The notes under the pieces: generated by a model
The model's database searches: none
What the model saw: the letters and a program-made list of their open reading frames with translations, nothing else
Told to the model about the DNA's origin: nothing
Program-made: the position numbers and the translations under genes
Shown here: in pieces, positions 59,526 to 64,000 of the stretch
Layout of the letters: every line of letters begins with the position of its first letter
Position numbering within the stretch: the stretch's first letter is position 1
Assembly: GCF_003346715.1 (NCBI RefSeq)
Contig: NZ_QQPQ01000022.1
Span: forward strand, 32,130-96,129
Source: Oceanispirochaeta sp. M1
GTDB lineage: Bacteria > Spirochaetota > Spirochaetia > DSM-2461
Reading direction: 5' to 3'
Length of the DNA: 64,000 nucleotides

Positions 59526-60208
59526 TGGATAGCACCAAAAAGCTGATTATTCCGGAGGTGGAAGCGGATTTCACTCTGCTGGAATCAGATCCCCTAAAAT
59601 TTTCTGAACTCTTTGACCAGCTGGGACGCCCGGCGTCTCTGGAGCATGCACCCTGGAAGGATTTTACAGATAAACCGGATGTCCAATTCCGCATTGCCTG
59701 GTCTGCAGATAATCTGCTGCTGAAATTTAATGTTAAAGAGAGAGAAATCCTCGGCAGTTTTACAAAGGATCTTTCAGATGTGTATAAGGACAGCTGTGTC
59801 GAGATATTTATGTCTCCAGAAGGCAGGGATTACTATTATAACTTTGAGTTTAATTGTCTGGGAGCTTGTCTGATTCAGAAAGGCACAGAACGGAATGGGC
59901 GGGAAGTTCTATCTCAGGATGTTCTGAACAGAATTATCCGTATACCCTCTCTGGGTACAGATCCTGTTCATAGCTATCATGAAGGGCTTGCTGATGAGGC
60001 GGCCTCCTGGTCACTGATGCTTGTTATACCTGCTTCTGTTTTTATTTATGAAACTATTGAGTCCTTCGGGGGAATCCGAATGGAGGGGAATCTCTATAAA
60101 TGCGGAGATGAGTTGGAAACTCCCCACTATCTGTGCTGGAACAAAATCGAAACCGAAGCTCCTGATTTTCACAGACCCGAGTATTTTGGTGAGCTATGGT
60201 TTTCCTGA
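59525..60208 (+). CDS. CBM9-like carbohydrate-binding-fold protein
   Basis: 227 aa. Matches the pattern of CBM9-like/DOMON beta-sandwich proteins: DVQFRIAWSADNLLLKFNVK, a SCVEIFMSPEGRDYYYNFEF block, and RIPSLGTD / CGDELETPHYLCWNKI near the end. Such domains bind sugars or related ligands. No signal peptide is present, so it is probably cytoplasmic. Overlaps the preceding small gene. Confidence 0.7.
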   Translation: MDSTKKLIIPEVEADFTLLESDPLKFSELFDQLGRPASLEHAPWKDFTDKPDVQFRIAWSADNLLLKFNVKEREILGSFTKDLSDVYKDSCVEIFMSPEGRDYYYNFEFNCLGACLIQKGTERNGREVLSQDVLNRIIRIPSLGTDPVHSYHEGLADEAASWSLMLVIPASVFIYETIESFGGIRMEGNLYKCGDELETPHYLCWNKIETEAPDFHRPEYFGELWFS

Positions 60209-60224
60209 TTTTTTCTTTAGACAG

Positions 60225-60264
60225 ATGAAAATTATACAGCTCTTAACTGAAATCAAATTTTCAT
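60225..60264. repeat. 9-bp inverted repeat after the CBM9-like gene
   Basis: ATGAAAATT (60225-60233) and AATTTTCAT (60256-60264) can form a hairpin in the gap between two convergent genes. No T-run follows on the plus strand, so terminator function is uncertain. The rest of 60265-60425 shows no gene. Confidence 0.4.
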
Positions 60265-60425
60265 AGCTTCAATAAGGACTCGGTTAACGAAAATCAAACA
60301 TCACTTAAGTCTTAATTAAATATGAAACCCTTTGAATTTATATTACCCGTTCAACAGAAAACAGGACGGAACAGATTTTCAGGATCAAAGTTTAATAAAA
60401 CTTTTTTACAACCCTTCATTTATGT

Positions 60426-60878
60426 CTATTCTCTGTTTTTGGAGTCGATAATAATTGTTACAGGGCCGTCGTTGCAGATCTCCACTTCCATTGAGGCTCC
60501 GAACTCACCTGTTTTGACAGTCAGTCCTGTTCTCTCCCTTATCTCGGAGACAACACTCTCATAGAGCGGGATTGCTGTTTCTGGTGCTGCGGATAAACTG
60601 AAGGAGGGACGGTTTCCCTTCTTTGTGCTGGCAAAGAGGGTAAACTGGCTGACAATCAGCAGTTCTCCTTCAATTTCTTTAATAGAGAGGTTCATCTTTC
60701 CCTGGGAATCTGTGAATATTCTCATGTCTGCAATTTTTTTTGACAGCCATGAAATATCTTCCTGATTGTCCTCGGGTGAGATTCCCAGGAGGATCATAAG
60801 ACCCGCTTTTATGCTGCGGGTCTCTGTTTTGTCAATTGTGACTGATGCTCTTGAGACTCTCTGTAAAACAGCCTTCAT
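60426..60878 (-). CDS. dtd: D-aminoacyl-tRNA deacylase
   Basis: 150 aa. Conserved VSQFTLFASTKKGNRPSFSL and the NDGPVTIIIDS end carry the DTD motifs (SQFTL and the Gly-cisPro loop). It frees tRNAs mischarged with D-amino acids or glycine. The ATG directly follows the ridA stop, indicating coupling. Confidence 0.95.
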   Translation of the reverse strand: MKAVLQRVSRASVTIDKTETRSIKAGLMILLGISPEDNQEDISWLSKKIADMRIFTDSQGKMNLSIKEIEGELLIVSQFTLFASTKKGNRPSFSLSAAPETAIPLYESVVSEIRERTGLTVKTGEFGASMEVEICNDGPVTIIIDSKNRE

Positions 60879-61253
60879 TTATTTGAGAGCTACTGCTTCA
60901 ATTTCTATTTCACCGTCCAGAGGGAGACGGGCTGCTTCAACCAGTGAACGTGCGGGTTTATGATCTGTAAAGAATTCTTTATAAACTTCATTGATTCTAG
61001 AAAAATTACCCATATCTTTTACGAAAACAGTCACTTTTACAACTTTACTCAGATCTGATCCTGCTTCTTTCAGTACGGCTTCGACATTGAGTAATGCTCT
61101 TCTGGTCTGTTCTTCAATCGGACCGTCCAGAAGTTTGCCTGTTTCAGGATCTATAGGAAGCTGACCTGATGTAAATACCATTGCTCCTGTATCAATTCCC
61201 TGTGAGTAGGGGCCTACCGCGGCAGGGGCTTTGTCTGTTTTTACTGTTTTCAT
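60879..61253 (-). CDS. ridA: RidA-family (YjgF) imine/enamine deaminase
   Basis: 124 aa from ATG 61253, which has GGAGAAAAGAG upstream; an in-frame ATG at 61298 adds 15 residues of poor composition. VFTSGQLPIDPETGKLLDGP, QTRRALLNVEAVLKEAGSDL and the conserved PARSLVEAARLPLDGEIEIE (with the key Arg) are diagnostic. Clears reactive 2-aminoacrylate-type intermediates. Paired with dtd, another damage-control enzyme. Confidence 0.94.
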   Translation of the reverse strand: MKTVKTDKAPAAVGPYSQGIDTGAMVFTSGQLPIDPETGKLLDGPIEEQTRRALLNVEAVLKEAGSDLSKVVKVTVFVKDMGNFSRINEVYKEFFTDHKPARSLVEAARLPLDGEIEIEAVALK

Positions 61254-61352
61254 ATCTCTTTTCTCCTCAGTCTCTTTTCCAGAAGGGCACCTGCCCATTC
61301 TGGATCATGCTGATAATCTACTTATTCCTGAGTAAAAAAGCAATTAGTGTAA

Positions 61353-61382
61353 TTGACAGAGTAAGAGATTCCGGTGAATAAT
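61353..61382 (+). promoter_or_regulatory. Promoter of pyrG (leaderless geometry)
   Basis: Perfect TTGACA (61353-61358), 18-nt spacer, AATAAT (61377-61382), then 8 nt and the ATG at 61391. No Shine-Dalgarno lies in those 8 nt. Confidence 0.6.
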
Positions 61383-61390
61383 TTTACTAC

Positions 61391-63016
61391 ATGAAAAAGT
61401 ATATTTTTGTCACTGGCGGTGTTTGTTCCAGCCTTGGAAAGGGACTGGCTTCGGCGTCCCTCGGTACCCTCCTGGAAAGCAGAGGGTTTTCTGTTTGTAT
61501 GATCAAAGTTGATCCCTATCTGAATGTTGATGCAGGGACTATGAGTCCTTATCAGCATGGAGAGGTTTATGTTACCGATGACGGAGCAGAAACCGATCTT
61601 GATCTGGGGAACTATGCACGTTTTACCAATTCTCCTCTGAGTGCTGCGCATTCTCTGACTACAGGTCAAGTTTATGATGCGGTTATCAGAAAAGAAAGGG
61701 AAGGAAAATTCCTGGGTAAATGTGTTCAGGTCGTTCCTCATATTACAGATGAGATTAAAAGACGTATTCTTGTTTTAGGTGAAAAACCTGAAATTGATAT
61801 AACCATTGTAGAGATCGGCGGAACTGTCGGAGATATCGAGTCCATTCCTTTTCTGGAAGCAGTTCGTCAGATTATCCATGAGAAGGGTCATGAAAATGCT
61901 CTTTCGGTTCATCTGACACTTATCCCCACAGTTACCGGCGGAGAAGTGAAGACAAAGCCTACACAGCACTCCGTTAAAGAGATGAGAGAAATCGGTATTC
62001 AGCCGGATGTTCTGCTCTGCCGTTGTCAGGAAGAACTTGAGGATGATCTTAAACGTAAGATCGCTCAATTTACTAATATTGATTATGACTGTGTCCTTTC
62101 TGCACATGATGTGGATACAACAATCTATGAAATTCCTGTTGTTTATCATAATCAGGGTATGGATGATGTTGTCTGTCGAAAGATGGGTCTTAGAAGCAAG
62201 AAATCCAAGATTACAAATACCTGGGGTAAGCTGGCAGATATTCATAAGAATGCAAAGACCACTGTCAATATTGCGATGGTGGGGAAGTATATTGAACTGG
62301 GAGATGCCTACAAGTCTGTTGATGAGGCTCTGGTACATGGTGCTTTTGCCAATGAAGTCAGACTGAATCTGACCAAGGTTGATTCTGAAGAGGTTGAAAA
62401 GATCGTTGCAGAAGGGAAATCTCTTGATGAGGTTTTTGCTCCCTATGATGGTATTCTTATTCCCGGAGGTTTTGGCTCCAGAGGGATTCTTGGAATGGTC
62501 CAGACCGCAACATATGCACGTGAAAACAAGATTCCCTGTTTTGGTATCTGTCTTGGATTACAGATCATGGTTATTGAGTACAGTAGAACGATGCTGGGAA
62601 TCGCAAATGCAGACAGTTCTGAGTTCAGACCGGAGGGTAATCATTCTGTTATATCGCTTCTTGAAGAACAGGTTGATGTCACAGCCTACGGCGGTACAAT
62701 GCGTCTTGGTCTGAGTGAATCTCGTATAGAGGAGGGGACTCATATCTATAAAGCTTATGGTTCCGCCAATATTCACGAAAGACACAGACACCGTTATGAA
62801 GTCTCTAATAAATATAGAGATGATCTTGCAAAGGCCGGTTTGGTGCTTTCAGGAACTACTCCTGATGGTTCTCTTGTTGAATCTGTGGAATGGCCTGATC
62901 ATCCCTGGGGAGTTGGTGTTCAGTTCCATCCTGAATTTACATCTTCCCCAATCAAGGCCGGTCCTCTGTTCAGAGAGTTTATTTTACATTCACTGAAAAA
63001 CTCCGCCAAGATTTAA
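61391..63016 (+). CDS. pyrG: CTP synthase
   Basis: 541 aa. N-terminal synthase domain with GGVCSSLGKGLASASLG, KVDPYLNVDAGTMSPYQHGE and VEIGGTVGDIES; C-terminal glutamine amidotransferase with GGFGSRGI and the nucleophile loop GICLGLQ (Cys387), and HPEF near the end. Converts UTP to CTP with glutamine. Single gene with its own promoter and terminator. Confidence 0.98.
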   Translation: MKKYIFVTGGVCSSLGKGLASASLGTLLESRGFSVCMIKVDPYLNVDAGTMSPYQHGEVYVTDDGAETDLDLGNYARFTNSPLSAAHSLTTGQVYDAVIRKEREGKFLGKCVQVVPHITDEIKRRILVLGEKPEIDITIVEIGGTVGDIESIPFLEAVRQIIHEKGHENALSVHLTLIPTVTGGEVKTKPTQHSVKEMREIGIQPDVLLCRCQEELEDDLKRKIAQFTNIDYDCVLSAHDVDTTIYEIPVVYHNQGMDDVVCRKMGLRSKKSKITNTWGKLADIHKNAKTTVNIAMVGKYIELGDAYKSVDEALVHGAFANEVRLNLTKVDSEEVEKIVAEGKSLDEVFAPYDGILIPGGFGSRGILGMVQTATYARENKIPCFGICLGLQIMVIEYSRTMLGIANADSSEFRPEGNHSVISLLEEQVDVTAYGGTMRLGLSESRIEEGTHIYKAYGSANIHERHRHRYEVSNKYRDDLAKAGLVLSGTTPDGSLVESVEWPDHPWGVGVQFHPEFTSSPIKAGPLFREFILHSLKNSAKI

Positions 63017-63032
63017 ATAGATATTGAATATG

Positions 63033-63062
63033 AACCGCCTGGAGAACCCAGGCGGTTTTTTT
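63033..63062 (+). terminator. Terminator of pyrG
   Basis: CCGCCTGG (63035-63042)/CCAGGCGG (63048-63055), loop AGAAC, extended by AA/TT, then seven T residues. Confidence 0.92.
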
Positions 63063-63070
63063 GATTTTAA

Positions 63071-63505
63071 TCAGATATGTGGAACGAGAATAAGAGGCTT
63101 TTGAAGTTTTTTAAGGAGATCCGCTCCGACACTTCCCTTGATAACATGGGTAGCGGCATTTGTTGTTCTTGAGCCTATGATGACATAGTTGATTTCAAGT
63201 TCTTTTGCTTTTTCAGTTATGGCATCAGAAACATTTCCGCTGAGAATATCACCCTCTGCCTGGATACCGGCATCCCTGCAGCTTTTTAAATAGAATTCCA
63301 TCCTTGTGTTCTCTTTTGTCATCTTAATTGATATTGATGCAGTCTGTGCTTCCGCTGAAGCTACATGACTTGCGTGCTCACCTCTATAAGGCGATACATA
63401 GACAAGGTGAAGAGCCGCGCCCGTTTTATCTGCAAAGCTCGTTGCTTCGGCCATAACTGAATCACTTATTTCGGTAAAGTCCAGACACACTAATATTGTT
63501 TTCAT
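63071..63505 (-). CDS. Universal stress protein UspA family
   Basis: 144 aa. MKTILVCLDFTEISDSVMAE, LVYVSPYRG and the C-terminal IIGSRTTNAATHVIKGSVGA then DLLKKLQKPLILV are the UspA fold. The ATP-binding pattern G-x2-G-x9-G(S/T) is only partly kept. AGGAG is about 8 nt before the ATG. Convergent with pyrG. Confidence 0.92.
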   Translation of the reverse strand: MKTILVCLDFTEISDSVMAEATSFADKTGAALHLVYVSPYRGEHASHVASAEAQTASISIKMTKENTRMEFYLKSCRDAGIQAEGDILSGNVSDAITEKAKELEINYVIIGSRTTNAATHVIKGSVGADLLKKLQKPLILVPHI

Positions 63506-63639
63506 TTATGTACTCCTACTTATGTAGGTTACATTGAGAAAGAGTGTTCTTTCAACTAATTTTTTCCTATCTCATATAGTTTCTGTAAGCAAACAACCGG
63601 GATGCCTGTAGGTAGGGGAAAAGGCAGCTAGAAGCTATT

Positions 63640-63702
63640 TAAAAAAGAATTCAAAAAAAAGAAAATTGAGTGTTGACTAAAAACGGGTATTAACGGTATA
63701 TT
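63640..63702 (+). promoter_or_regulatory. rRNA-type promoter with UP element
   Basis: A-tracts at 63640-63670 (UP-element-like) precede TTGACT (63673-63678), an 18-nt spacer and TATATT (63697-63702); the discriminator is G+C-rich (CACGGAG), as in stringently controlled rRNA promoters. Confidence 0.75.
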
Positions 63703-63708
63703 CACGGA

Positions 63709-64000
63709 GCGTTCAGGCAAACAAGCCGACAACGCAACGAACAAAGAGAGCAACTCTTAACGAGAAGCGATCTGCTAAATGTTCTTTTACAAAGGAATTA
63801 GAGAAGGGAAATTAAAGTATTTGACGAAAGTCAAGCACTGGTAGTACGAAGATAAGGTCGTACCGCAAGCCGCAAGGCTGAGGAACGATCCTGTCAAATA
63901 GAATCGTGCCGAAAATCTTATGATTTAGGTACGGTCCGAACGTTAGTTTTCTTTTTAGCACAGTGGGACTTTCCGCAAGGGAAGCCGCACTGCATAAAGG
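63709..64000 (+). ncRNA. Structured RNA leader, probably the pre-16S rRNA leader (partial)
   Basis: From the start point to the window end (about 290 nt) there is no credible coding frame. A boxA-like TGTTCTTTTACAA (63780-63792) differs from the E. coli rrn boxA at two positions. Hairpins include TTGAC-GAAA-GTCAA (63831-63844), GTACGA/TCGTAC near 63855, AGCC-GCAA-GGCT near 63875 and a long imperfect stem around GCAA at 63975. The 16S 5' end itself is not in the window, so this is an inference; a free-standing ncRNA is the alternative. Confidence 0.55.

Noticed and set aside
63709..64000. Possible group II intron, IscB-type guide RNA or riboswitch at the window end
   Set aside because: No intron boundary or domain V motif, no endonuclease gene in view and no known riboswitch core. 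The boxA and rRNA-type promoter make an rrn leader the simpler reading.

Overview
The window is a chromosomal segment of a spirochaete (phylum Spirochaetota, most likely a free-living or marine member of Spirochaetales). I infer this from the gene content: a Bmp/PnrA-type lipoprotein ABC importer, a spirochaete-type coiled-coil protein, Asn at the rifampicin-determining Ser531 position of RpoB, a str/S10/spc/alpha operon lacking fusA, infA, adk, map and rpsD, and moderate G+C. No species is claimed. No prophage, IS element or CRISPR array was seen, and almost all coding sequence looks native.

Layout. 1-2122 (minus): the end of a nucleoside/sugar-type ABC importer operon (binding lipoprotein and ATPase). 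2301-4939 (plus): a long PRPP synthetase and an FGGY sugar kinase. 5025-16385 (plus): a transcription/translation block with its own promoter: tRNA-Thr, rpmG, tRNA-Trp, secE, nusG, rplK, rplA, rplJ, rplL, rpoB, rpoC, with structured spacers at regulatory points. 16624-31904 (plus): a second block, rpsL-rpsG-(long structured gap)-tuf-rpsJ and the S10/spc/alpha ribosomal genes through secY, rpmJ, rpsM, rpsK, rpoA and rplQ, closed by a strong terminator. 32051-35704: a 1217-aa membrane protein with a CACHE-like sensor and very long acidic tandem repeats. 35802-38972: rny, a ymdB-like phosphoesterase gene and tlyA. 38993-43081: a GerMN-domain membrane protein diverging from ptsI, then der overlapping ptsI. 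43107-46775: an exported NlpC/P60-like protein and an ExbB-ExbD-TonB energy-transduction operon. 46878-52150: a HAD phosphatase, a 1120-aa coiled-coil protein, a divergent AraC-like protein and a small coiled-coil gene. 52409-56359: grpE-dnaK-dnaJ with a terminator. 56377-60208: a nitrilase-family amidohydrolase diverging from a transmembrane Ser/Thr kinase, and two overlapping genes of unknown role, one CBM9-like. 60426-63505: dtd-ridA (minus), pyrG (plus) and a universal stress protein (minus). 63640-64000: an rRNA-type promoter with an A-tract UP element and a structured boxA-containing leader; the 16S gene would lie beyond the window.

How it fits together. Most of the window is the growth machinery: RNA polymerase core, the ribosome, protein export (SecE, SecY), RNA turnover (RNase Y), chaperones and nucleotide supply (PRPP, CTP). 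The accessory part is envelope and signalling biology typical of spirochaetes.

Best candidates for something undescribed: (1) a recurring promoter geometry in which the -10 box ends 7-10 nt before a start codon without a Shine-Dalgarno sequence (ptsI, the divergent GerMN gene, pyrG, nitrilase), implying leaderless mRNAs; (2) the CACHE/acidic-repeat protein; (3) a possible pseudoknot in the rpsG-tuf gap; (4) the coiled-coil protein with a C-terminal helix-turn-helix-like tail paired with a divergent AraC-like protein. I did not find an obvious new defence or mobile system.
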